In this document: positions 38,167 through 46,356 of the stretch, piece after piece | How the letters are laid out: each line of letters starts with the position of its first letter | How positions within the stretch are numbered: position 1 is the stretch's first letter | Notes under the pieces: generated by a model | What the model saw: only the letters and a program-made list of their open reading frames with translations | Told to the model about the DNA's origin: nothing | The model's database searches: none | DNA from: Vibrio litoralis DSM 17657 | Lineage (GTDB): Bacteria > Pseudomonadota > Gammaproteobacteria > Enterobacterales > Vibrionaceae | DNA length: 64,000 nt | NCBI RefSeq assembly: GCF_000426765.1 | Contig: NZ_AUFZ01000003.1 | Span: 1 to 64,000 of the forward strand | Reading direction: 5' to 3' | Translations under genes and position numbers: made by a program

Positions 38167-39565
38167 GTTACAACAGTTAGACGTGTTTATCGGTACGAAT
38201 ACCAAGATTGGTCGTTTGATTCTTCCTGTCGGAACAGAAGCAGAGTTCTCATCCATCTATGAAAATGAATGGAAACACATTGGTTTCCCGATTTCTCCAC
38301 ATATCCCTTTCGATGATCAGGCTTCACCACGTAGTATCGAAAACTATCTCAGAAATCTCCTTCCTGAAGGTGAAGCTTTTGAGGAGATGATACAAAACAC
38401 TACTATCTCCAAAAGCAATACGTTCGGACTGATTCGTAAGCTTGGTGCGGAAACATCAGGCGTATTATCTTTTCGAGCTCCAGGCTCAGAGCCTCAGGAT
38501 ACCAGCTTTAGACCTGTACCTGATGATGAGCTAATAGAACAACTAGAGCGAAATCTAGCGCAACTAGTATATTGGGACGGCAAGGTTCGCCTTTCGGTTG
38601 CTGGAGTTCAAAACAAGTTAAACCTACTTTAGCGCGGTAATGAGTGGGGGTTTGGTGAAGGCAAATTAACTTCAGACTACATTCTGAAGTTTGAAAGCGG
38701 TAAAGCACCGTGCATTGCTGTTAATGAGTTCTTCTGTATGACATTAGCCAAGCTAGCTGGTTTGGATGCCGCTAATGTTGAGTTAACTCGTATAGGGATG
38801 ACTAGGACACTGATAATAGAGAGGTTCGATCGTTCCTATATCGAAGATCGTGATGTCGTTCAACGAAAACATGTGATTGATGGTTATCAGGCGACTGACT
38901 TACCTCCTGGTTACAAATACGAGCGTCAGAATGGGGATGAAGGCGATGGCGTATATATGCGTGATGGCGTTTCTTTCCCACGTCTACTTAACGTCAAAAC
39001 CATAGACACGGTAATCACTAACCTAAAGCTTACCCAATGGATGCTCTTTAATCTAGCAACGCTAAACTACGATGCTCATGGTAAAAATATTAGCTTTTTC
39101 GTGATCCCTAAAGGTCTTGAACTGGCCCCTTTTTATGATTTAGTAAACATAGAAGCTATCGCTCAAGAGGGAGCAAAGCACAACTCACGAAGCGGTAAAT
39201 TGTCTAGTCATGATGGGCGTGCCGCCAGTATTCCTCAATATTTTGCCATGTCGATTGGTGATTGGGATAGTGAAGACTTTCAAAATCCGCCGAAAGGTAA
39301 CTTTCAATCCCCTATAACCAGCTATGATTTAGCTGAGTTCGGCGCTCTGCTGGGCTACTCAGGCACAAAAATGGCTTCCATAATGGTAGAAACCGTTAGT
39401 GCTATAAAGAATGCCCTGAAAGAAACAATTGGACTTACCGAAGCTCAAGGAATTGATGATAGAGAGCGTGAACACATAGAACTATGTGTATCACTCATCC
39501 AAACAGAATGTGAATACTTGCTAGCGCAAGCCGGCAGTGTGCCAGAAATGAGCGAACTTCTTTAA
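38159..39565 (+). pseudogene. hipA: hipA-like kinase toxin gene cut by one amber codon
   Basis: The full frame would code 468 residues but has a TAG at 38630-38632, after VRLSVAGVQNKLNLL, the HipA substrate/nucleotide loop. Downstream the frame is intact and carries the kinase features: YILKFES, TLIIERFDRS, NYDAHGKNISFF and FYDLVNIEA. HipA-type enzymes are serine kinases that phosphorylate targets such as glutamyl-tRNA synthetase and cause growth arrest. The stop removes the kinase core unless it is read through or reversed; CAG to TAG is the simplest origin. Confidence 0.85.
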
Positions 39566-39597
39566 TGGTAACTTCAACGAAACCTAGATTATTTGTC

Positions 39598-39621
39598 ATT
39601 ATTCAGGCTGAATATTGACAA
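39598..39621. promoter_or_regulatory. parS: Probable parS site, copy 2
   Basis: Exact copy of the 24-bp sequence at 37143, 33 bp after the hipA stop. Confidence 0.65.
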
Positions 39622-39850
39622 GGAAAGTGACATGAAGATGCATCATTTTGTTATTGTTCATGACACAACTAATGCTTTAATTTGGCTATGATAGTTATGT
39701 ATTGTTGTGAAAATCTGGATATTAGGCTGAAATAGTGGATGGTAGGGGAGAAATTCGATTCATTCACATAAATTAGTTTATTCTTGAGCGGGTACAAAAA
39801 ATAGATTCCCAAAATGAAAAAGACATGACAAATGATTGAGCTGTTGAGAA

Positions 39851-40053
39851 GAGCAACTTACAACAGACACATGAGTTTGTTGATACCCCAAATTGACGGT
39901 TTGATTTTTCTTAATGGTATTAAAGTAGAATTTTTCTTCGTCGATTAACATAGTTGGAACAGGTTGGTTTTCCTATTTCACCACATATTCCTTCCTCAAT
40001 ACTCATGGTTTTCCACGTAGCACCGAGAACAAGGTCAGCTTCTACTTGAAGTA
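39851..40053 (+). pseudogene. Degraded second hipA fragment
   Basis: This stretch aligns by eye with hipA positions 38161-38377, with matching runs such as ACTTACAACAG / GTTACAACAG, GGTTTGATTTTTCTT / CGTTTGATTCTTCCT and TTTCACCACATATTCC / TTCTCCACATATCCC. Several small deletions and stops have destroyed the frame. It shows that the hipA N-terminal region was duplicated or acquired twice. Confidence 0.7.
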
Positions 40054-40113
40054 GGGGGCTAGACACATAAAGCTATGTTTATCTCTCATTCTAAAAGAGA
40101 GTGAATATTTATC

Positions 40114-40137
40114 ATTATTCAGGCTGAATATTGACAA
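40114..40137. promoter_or_regulatory. parS: Probable parS site, copy 3
   Basis: Exact copy of the 24-bp sequence at 37143 and 39598, about 100 bp before the next gene. Confidence 0.65.
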
Positions 40138-40150
40138 GAGTTAAACGTAA

Positions 40151-40201
40151 AGTATCCAAAAATCGATACTTAAATAAGAAAGTGTATCAGTAAAGTGATA
40201 C
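40151..40201. promoter_or_regulatory. Two operator-like inverted repeats before the mobile mystery protein A gene
   Basis: AGTATC-N8-GATACT (40151-40170) and GTATCA-N6-TGATAC (40184-40201) share the GTATC/GATAC arms. They lie 36-86 bp before the start of the helix-turn-helix gene, so autoregulation is likely. Confidence 0.55.
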
Positions 40202-40236
40202 GATGTTACTGTGTTCCTCTAGATTAGATATTAATT

Positions 40237-40719
40237 ATGGCTAAACATCTACATTCTCAGTATTTCGTAAAATCCATTGCAATTAAGCAGTTAAAGGAAA
40301 AAGTGAATAGTTTAATTGGCTTAAGGTTGCCGACAATGCCCAAACAAGGTTGGGTTCGCACTATTCGTGAAGCACTAGATATGTCAGGAGCTCAACTAGG
40401 GGCTAGGTTAGGTATATCTCGTAATAAAATTTCGATTCTTGAACGAAAAGAAGCAGACGGCAGCATAACAATAAATCAATTAAAGCAGTTAGCATCAGGC
40501 GTAGATTCTGAGTTGCTCTATGCCATTGTACCGAAACAAACAGTGGAACAAACCATAGAAGAACGAGCTTATGATTTGGCGAAAAATTTAGTTGATATTA
40601 CTAATCAACATATGTTTTTGGAAATGCAGCAACTAAGTCCTGAAAAACAAAATGAAATGATTAGGTTATTGGCTGATGAAATAAAACAATCAGGTGGTCG
40701 GGCGCTGTGGAAGTCTTAA
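40237..40719 (+). CDS. Mobile mystery protein A (helix-turn-helix regulator)
   Basis: 160 residues. PKQGWVRTIREALDMSGAQL followed by ARLGISRNKISILERKEADG and SITINQLKQLASGVD is the hallmark of the 'mobile mystery protein A' family. It is an XRE-type helix-turn-helix protein, usually followed by a Fic-domain 'mobile mystery protein B' in a toxin-antitoxin-like pair. Here the B gene is absent: a terminator and then parB follow. The Fic protein at 21888 is a different type, next to hsdS. Probably an orphan antitoxin or regulator. Confidence 0.8.
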   Translation: MAKHLHSQYFVKSIAIKQLKEKVNSLIGLRLPTMPKQGWVRTIREALDMSGAQLGARLGISRNKISILERKEADGSITINQLKQLASGVDSELLYAIVPKQTVEQTIEERAYDLAKNLVDITNQHMFLEMQQLSPEKQNEMIRLLADEIKQSGGRALWKS

Positions 40720-40758
40720 TAAAAGTAATGATTATTAGTATAGAGAGAGCATTGAAAT

Positions 40759-40793
40759 AAAACTGAGGCTTTTTTAATGAAGTCTCAGTTTAT
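40759..40793. terminator. Bidirectional terminator between mobile mystery A and parB
   Basis: TAAAACTGAGGCTT faces AAGTCTCAGTTTAT: AAACTGAG pairs with CTCAGTTT and GCTT partly with GAAG. A T-run lies in the loop side and A/T tracts flank it. It sits between converging genes. Confidence 0.65.
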
Positions 40794-40802
40794 TATCTAA
40801 AC

Positions 40803-41882
40803 TTAATTATTGTGATTACTTATTATTTTAGTTATTGCCTGATCCAACTCATCTTGAACCTTCTTCGGCAATCTTCCAAACTCATACGAGAAGTTACGGC
40901 CTTTCACGCGCTTACGTGCAAACACGCCTTTGGTCTCGAACTCTGCTAATGGGGTGACTTCAGCTTTGTCTCTTTCTTGCTTAGCTTCGGCTATTTTTAG
41001 CTCAGCTTTGATCGCTGAAAGTAGGGCGTCTTTTTGCTCTTCTACTGAATATTCAACCTGAATATTGACAAGTTTTTTGTCAATGGTTTTGATAAATGAT
41101 GTTAAAGAAGCCTTATCACTAAAGGCTTTTATGACTTTATCAAGAATAGAATAATCCTGATGAGATAGGGCATTAGTGACAGGGAATAATGCCACTAATT
41201 TTGAATCGATATTTGCAGCTTTCATTGCCTTACTGACGCCAGCTTGGCTTAACCCTAGTTCTTGGGCAAGTTCAGCTTGAGTAATATCAACGTTAGCTTT
41301 TTTTAGCGCAAGGCACTGCATACCAATTTCACGCAAGTTGTGTTCTTTGGCCGTTTGTAACTGTTTGGCCAACGCTTTTGCGTCACTGGTTGATAGGGCA
41401 TCTTTTGTAACCAAGATTTTAAACTGGTTTAGCTTACCATCTTCAAGTAGGAAACGTGCGCGACGACGAGAGCCATCCAGTACATCGATTTTTCCATCAA
41501 CTTCATAACCTACGGCAGGGTAGAACTGTTGGAACTGAATAGAATCGAGATCTTGTAATGATTCTTTGGTGAGTAATGACTGATCACGGCCATTTACATC
41601 AAAGGTGACAAAGGTATTGTTCTTTACTTGCTCATAACTCAGTGTGAGTTCATGGAAGGTTGCTTTCTGGCCTGATGCTAATTCCCAGTCAACACTTTTG
41701 CCAACCGCTTCAATACCAAACTGCTTAGCGAGAAATGCTTCTACCGATTGACCACTTTTTTCAATCTCAGTAGAAAGCTGGCGAGATAGTGAGTCTATAT
41801 TCACTTGAGTGGCACCTTGCTGTGCTTCTTGAGAGCCGACTGTGTTTCCTAGTGGGCTGATCGCTCCGCGCTTCTTCGCCAT
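40803..41882 (-). CDS. parB: Partition protein ParB
   Basis: 359 residues. A ParB/Spo0J N-terminal domain (YEVDGKIDVLDGSRRRARFL near 140) is followed by the helix-turn-helix VDITQAELAQELGLSQAGVS near residue 200 and a C-terminal DNA-binding/dimer domain. It loads at parS sites and works with ParA to spread plasmid copies to daughter cells. It shares one base with the parA stop, so the genes are coupled. A parS-like copy lies within the gene itself (41048-41071). Confidence 0.9.
   Translation of the reverse strand: MAKKRGAISPLGNTVGSQEAQQGATQVNIDSLSRQLSTEIEKSGQSVEAFLAKQFGIEAVGKSVDWELASGQKATFHELTLSYEQVKNNTFVTFDVNGRDQSLLTKESLQDLDSIQFQQFYPAVGYEVDGKIDVLDGSRRRARFLLEDGKLNQFKILVTKDALSTSDAKALAKQLQTAKEHNLREIGMQCLALKKANVDITQAELAQELGLSQAGVSKAMKAANIDSKLVALFPVTNALSHQDYSILDKVIKAFSDKASLTSFIKTIDKKLVNIQVEYSVEEQKDALLSAIKAELKIAEAKQERDKAEVTPLAEFETKGVFARKRVKGRNFSYEFGRLPKKVQDELDQAITKIISNHNN
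41048..41071. promoter_or_regulatory. parS: Probable parS site, copy 4, inside parB
   Basis: AATATTCAACCTGAATATTG followed by ACAA differs from the other three copies at three positions, probably constrained by the parB coding sequence. The flanking ATATTGACAA is fully kept. Confidence 0.5.
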
Positions 41883-43093
41883 TATGCTTGCTCCTGTTCA
41901 CGCCATACGCTGAGAATGTCACGCTGAATTTGACTTGTGACCTCGTAACTATTTTGTTGTGCTGTTTGAAAAGTAGATTTGCTTTTCGGGTACTCACTTT
42001 TTGACATATCAAACACGGTTGAGAGTAGTGAGGATGATTGTCTGATCGCTTCACTGTTTTTGAACTCTTTTGAGTACAAATAGGGTGCAAAGTGATCATA
42101 AAGGCTGTTCATCAGCTCGGTCGTGGTTGAGCTGTCTTTATGATTGGTTAGCAATATTTTCATAAAATCATAACCGGCATGGTCGGCATTTTTCAGTAAT
42201 GCCCAGACCTGTGGAATGTAGCTAAAGTATGAACAGGTTGCATCGATGTCATTTTCTGTAATGGAGAGCGGAAAGACAACACTGGTAGCGGCATAGTAGG
42301 CATTGTAAGTAGCATAGCCAAGTGATGGTGGCGTATCGATGATGATGATATCGAACTCATCTTTAACCGTATCAATGATCGTGCTTAAAATAGAGTAAGG
42401 GGAGGGTAGTTGTTGACTGAATACTTGTTCATGGAACCAGCCTTCGATAGCTCTATCCGTTTGAGATGCCGGCAAAATTCGTAGGTTCGGTATAGTGGTA
42501 GGTAGAAAAGCCTCCGATACAGCCTGTTCGTAGGTTTCACCTTCATCTAAATCAAAGTTACGCATCATTAAATCACCAACGGATAAACAGCCTTCCTGGG
42601 CCGCTTCTGGTGCGTAATACATCGATAGGGTGGCTTGTCCATCCATATCAATTAAACCTACACGGTACTCTTGATGAAATTCCGTCGCTAAACCTGATGC
42701 AATAGTTGCGGCAGATACGGTTTTACCCACACCACCTTTTTGGTTCTGAATAACAATCACTTGTGCCGTTTGCTTACTACTACGTTCGAATTTAATTTCT
42801 TTACGTAAAGATTCAGGAAGCAGGGCGCGAACTTGATACATTTCTTCAATATCAATCGACCATTGAGAATCTTCATGACGTCGAGGATCAATTTCAGTAC
42901 TGGCGACATACTTATCGAGTGTTTTAGCATCAATACCTAAATAGGTTGATGCTTCGGCTCGTGTGAAGTTACGCAACTCTTTGCGATGGTTCGCCAACAA
43001 GCGCAAGTTACGACGCTTTATGTATTGGTCAGCACCTTCTTTAAGTTGCTGAAAATCTTGTGTGGTGTGATTAGTATCCATTTCCGCCTCCAT
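41882..43093 (-). CDS. parA: Partition ATPase ParA (type Ia, SopA/P1-like)
   Basis: 403 residues. An N-terminal DNA-binding domain (TRAEASTYLGIDAKTLDKYV) identifies the type Ia class that also represses its own promoter. The deviant Walker A VIQNQKGGVGKTVSAAT is near residue 112, followed by GLIDMDGQATLS and the Walker B-like IIIIDTPPSLGYATYNA. It forms an ATP-dependent gradient on the nucleoid to move ParB-parS complexes. Three regularly spaced repeats upstream are probable operator sites. Confidence 0.93.
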   Translation of the reverse strand: MEAEMDTNHTTQDFQQLKEGADQYIKRRNLRLLANHRKELRNFTRAEASTYLGIDAKTLDKYVASTEIDPRRHEDSQWSIDIEEMYQVRALLPESLRKEIKFERSSKQTAQVIVIQNQKGGVGKTVSAATIASGLATEFHQEYRVGLIDMDGQATLSMYYAPEAAQEGCLSVGDLMMRNFDLDEGETYEQAVSEAFLPTTIPNLRILPASQTDRAIEGWFHEQVFSQQLPSPYSILSTIIDTVKDEFDIIIIDTPPSLGYATYNAYYAATSVVFPLSITENDIDATCSYFSYIPQVWALLKNADHAGYDFMKILLTNHKDSSTTTELMNSLYDHFAPYLYSKEFKNSEAIRQSSSLLSTVFDMSKSEYPKSKSTFQTAQQNSYEVTSQIQRDILSVWREQEQA

Positions 43094-43215
43094 AGTGGAA
43101 TTGGAAACAGTATATACCTTGTTTTTTGATGTCTCCAGTGATTATTGAGGTATTGATTGGTTTTTTTTGTGATGCTTAAACTAAACGAAGAGTGGTGGTA
43201 ATAATGCATAGCTTT

Positions 43216-43295
43216 TATAGGAAATAGCGTAAATTGTGATCCTAATATATAGGAAGTAGCGTATTTTGATGTGTCAATATATAGGAAATAGCGTA
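43216..43295. promoter_or_regulatory. ParA operator candidate: three 32-bp-spaced repeats
   Basis: TATAGGAARTAGCGTA occurs at 43216-43231, 43248-43263 and 43280-43295, spaced exactly 32 bp (about three helical turns). The array begins 123 bp before the parA start. Type Ia ParA proteins bind repeats in their promoter, so this fits autoregulation. Confidence 0.65.
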
Positions 43296-43426
43296 TTTGG
43301 AGGATAGCTAATCATCCAAAACTTCAAGATACAAGGGAAGCTTCCGATGCGAACCAAGCATTCTTTCTGGGAGAAAATACCTGCTCAGTAAGGTTTAAAA
43401 ATCGGTTTTCAACGTCGAAAGCAACA

Positions 43427-44041
43427 ATGCCGAAAAGGAGTCATAGATCAGATAGTAGTAAAGATACCTCCAAGAAAGCTAGTGATTCGGTCAGTACCAA
43501 TGAACCTAGTAGTAATGGTGAAATATCTTGTGCAGATATGGGTGGAGGTATACAAGATTGTACTGATCAATCAGAGGAGTATGCCTCGCGTTTTACTGCT
43601 TTTAACATAATGGTACAAATGCTAGAGGAAAAATACGCCTGCACAATCATCGACTCTTACACTCATGAACTAGATCAGGTCGGGCGCAGCAAATGTCACT
43701 TGATTGAGTCTGGTGCAAAGAGAACGATCCGTTGCGTTGTCGTGGAGTTAAATGGGCATGTGAATTACTTGCTTGAAATTGATGTCACAGGGCTGAATAA
43801 ATGGATTTCTACCAAATGCTTGCGACAGATTGATACTCGTAACTGGAAAGAGCAGTTTTCTCGAATTAAAAAAGGCGTGGTAACAAAGTCTCTTGGATGG
43901 CCAACACAAGAAATGGATGCCATGTTTGGCTTCAAAAAGCATATTGGTATATCTCACCCTAAGTCAGTAGAGGGGCACTCGACAGGTATTCCAACTGAAT
44001 CTATCTTAGACTGGGCTGGGAGGGTTGCTGAGAAACTCTAG
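43427..44041 (+). CDS. TnsE C-terminal-domain-like protein
   Basis: 204 residues. The first 50 are serine-rich and probably disordered. The rest looks like the C-terminal domain of the Tn7 targeting protein TnsE: FNIMVQMLEEKYACTIIDSY, GRSKCHLIESGAKRTIRCVV, YLLEIDVTGLNKWISTK, VTKSLGWPTQEM and a final HPKS...SILDWAGRVAEKL. TnsE (about 540 residues) steers Tn7 to conjugating plasmids and replication forks by binding the sliding clamp. Here the N-terminal part and all other tns genes are missing, so it is either a relic or an independent protein. The start is preceded by a stop 27 bases upstream in frame. Confidence 0.65.
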   Translation: MPKRSHRSDSSKDTSKKASDSVSTNEPSSNGEISCADMGGGIQDCTDQSEEYASRFTAFNIMVQMLEEKYACTIIDSYTHELDQVGRSKCHLIESGAKRTIRCVVVELNGHVNYLLEIDVTGLNKWISTKCLRQIDTRNWKEQFSRIKKGVVTKSLGWPTQEMDAMFGFKKHIGISHPKSVEGHSTGIPTESILDWAGRVAEKL

Positions 44042-44072
44042 TGTTTTTAGCTATGTGGTTGAGGCTGTAACA

Positions 44073-44100
44073 AATAATCAAGGCTTCGGCCTTGGTTATT
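44073..44100 (+). terminator. Intrinsic terminator after the TnsE-like gene
   Basis: AATAATCAAGGC and GCCTTGGTTATT pair around a TTCG tetraloop, followed by CTTGAG. Stable, 32 bp after the stop. Confidence 0.75.
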
Positions 44101-44160
44101 CTTGAGCTTCAAATTAGTTGGAGTTGAAGAATAACAATCACTTGATACCTAGGAGTTAAC

Positions 44161-45105
44161 ATGAACACACACTTACTTCGTACCTATACCGATGAGTCTT
44201 TAGTCGAAAAATATAAAAACAAGTATCACGTCACGGTCGCTTGGACTATTGATTTCAAAGACGAACTGCTTCCAAGTTTAGATGTTCTTCATAAAAATTA
44301 TGCAGTTGATCCAAACAAGCTGAAAAGAGGCGTTGGGTCTTTAATTGTGGAAATTTCGTCTGATGCTATTCAATCAGAAAAGATTGCAGCGTTTGTTGGT
44401 GAGGTACTTGCTGTAACTCAAATCCTTGATGAAAACGGAGTAAATGCGTTTGGTTTTGAGATCGAAACCTCTGTTATTCGTCACCAGATGGCCGTTGAAG
44501 TTTCACAGGATTTATCTTTGAAGCTACTGACCGGTATTGATTTAGATATAGATTCATTACCAAGTGAAGAGCACACTTCATTCGGGTTGGCTCTTTCCAG
44601 TGCGGCATATTTATTTGGCTGCAATTTTACCACTGGTACAGATCATTCATGGGCACAGCCTTACATTAATGAATCAAATAAGTTTGATTATAATAATGCT
44701 ATAAGCGCATTTTCATTAGAGAAGCGATTACGTGTCCAGTTAGGATTTGGAGAGATCCTTATCACTCCAAAAACAATACGTGAATATTTAGCATTGCCGT
44801 TTTGCCGATTTCAACGTGAAGAAAGAGGGTATGTCGAGGGAAGGCCATTTGATAAGGTTATGAAAATTATCGCTAAATCAGACGCTATACTTGGCGATAA
44901 TCATGATCACACAATTTCTGCTAGACGTAGTTTGGGTGAAAATGCTTTGGCCATCTTCAATCAATCAGCTCGCGTAACAACGCGCTTAAGTCCAGCTTCA
45001 GTTTCGAGCAAGAAATACTATGCAGCTGGATTTAGAATGATGCACAGCGAAAAAATGAGAAAACAATTAATTGATTTGGGGTATTTGAAAGCTGGCGAAC
45101 AGTAA
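44161..45105 (+). CDS. Unknown 314-residue protein
   Basis: 314 residues with an AGGAG ribosome-binding site. Soluble and without signal or membrane segments. Features are an N-terminal region VTVAWTIDFKDELLPSLDVL, a histidine-containing ALSSAAYLFGCNFTTGTDHS, and a basic C-terminus (TTRLSPASVSSKKYYAAGFR, MRKQLIDLGYLK). Not recognised. It follows the TnsE-like gene after a terminator and is the last gene before an abrupt change to a different kind of DNA at about 45130. Confidence 0.65.
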   Translation: MNTHLLRTYTDESLVEKYKNKYHVTVAWTIDFKDELLPSLDVLHKNYAVDPNKLKRGVGSLIVEISSDAIQSEKIAAFVGEVLAVTQILDENGVNAFGFEIETSVIRHQMAVEVSQDLSLKLLTGIDLDIDSLPSEEHTSFGLALSSAAYLFGCNFTTGTDHSWAQPYINESNKFDYNNAISAFSLEKRLRVQLGFGEILITPKTIREYLALPFCRFQREERGYVEGRPFDKVMKIIAKSDAILGDNHDHTISARRSLGENALAIFNQSARVTTRLSPASVSSKKYYAAGFRMMHSEKMRKQLIDLGYLKAGEQ

Positions 45106-45129
45106 TTCATTCCTTTCAAGGGGTCTGAA

Positions 45130-46306
45130 GCCCAATAACAGCACGCTCTACATGTGGGTGTTTGAAGGCAAGCAGAACGTGTATCAGAATTCGAGCCTGA
45201 CGATTCCTCAGAACCGAGCCTATAGCATTAGCTCACCTCAGGTTTTAAATCACGAGCGCGCCATCGAATGGAGTGAGGACTCGCTGAATATCCGCGCGTT
45301 TGCGTTTCAAGCTGGGGAGTATCAGGTGGTGCTCGGCATGAGTATCAACCACCATATTTTGTTTTTGGATAAACTCGACTGGATTTTGTTTTGGGCGCTC
45401 GGTTTGGCGTTTGTGATTTCTTCCGCGTTGAGCGGTTGGATTGTAAAACGTGGGTTGAAGCCGATTGTGGGGTTGAATCAGCACATTCAACAGATATCCC
45501 CAGAGCAAATGGGCATTCGTCTCGACCCCGATTCGTTGCCAATAGAACTGCGCGAGTTAGCCAACAAACACAACGCGATGCTCGATAGGTTGCAAACTGG
45601 TTTTCGCCGCTTGAGCGAGTTTTCTTCTGATATAGCACATGAGTTAAAAACGCCACTCACCAACATTACTACGCAAAATCAGGTCATTTTAGGTGCATGT
45701 CGAACGCCTGAGGAATATCAGGATGCGATTGCCTCAACGTTAGAAGAACTCAACCGCATCACGAAAACCATCAACGATTTGCTCTACATTGCCAAGGCTG
45801 AAAACAAGCTCATTCATCGCCATGACGAAGTGTTTGCGGTGCGGGAGGAAATCGACCGCTTGGTCGCGTATTTTGAAATATTGGCCGAAGATGCCGAGGT
45901 TCGAATCGTGAACTCAGGCGACGGTCAGCTCTATATGGACAAAAACATGTTTGAGCGTGCGGTGGGCAACTTGCTCTCCAACGCGATTCGCCATGCGTAT
46001 GCTGATTCAACCATTGTGATTGACGTTCAAGAGGTTGATGAATGGGTTACGATATCGGTCAGCAACCAAGGTGACTCCATTGCCGAGCAAAACTTACCGT
46101 ACCTTTTCGACCGATTTTATCGCGCAGATAAATCTCGCCAACATGTAGGTAGCGTCGGTGCAGGGCTAGGTTTGTCGATTACCCAATCTATCGTGCAAGC
46201 GTATGAAGGACAGATAAAAGTAACATCAGATAAAGACAGGACGCGGTTTGTTTTGATGTTGCCATCGGCAGGTGTCAATGGAAGTGATAAGTCCGTTGAA
46301 GCATAA
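45130..46306 (+). pseudogene. N-terminally truncated sensor histidine kinase (CusS/heavy-metal type)
   Basis: The frame is open without a start from about 45110; the first ATG is at 45152 (384 residues). It keeps the end of the periplasmic domain, one membrane helix (WILFWALGLAFVISSALSGW), the HAMP domain, the phospho-acceptor histidine in SDIAHELKTPLTNI near residue 163, and the ATPase domain (AVGNLLSNAIRH, GAGLGLSITQS). The first membrane helix and most of the sensor domain are missing and there is no partner response-regulator gene upstream. Junction with the plasmid DNA is near 45130. The catalytic core may still be made. Confidence 0.75.
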
Positions 46307-46330
46307 AAGGCAAACCTTGGCTTGCCTTTT
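46305..46330 (+). terminator. Terminator overlapping the kinase stop
   Basis: AAAAGGCAA pairs with TTGCCTTTT around an 8-base loop, ending in a T-run; also usable from the left for gldA. Confidence 0.75.
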
Positions 46331-46356
46331 GAGACTCAAACTCGTTTTTATTTGGG

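Larger units (their letters stand above)
39566..40150. other. Non-coding stretch with two parS copies and a hipA relic
   Basis: No open gene. It contains parS copies at 39598 and 40114 and the degraded hipA fragment at 39851-40053, listed separately. Confidence 0.55.
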
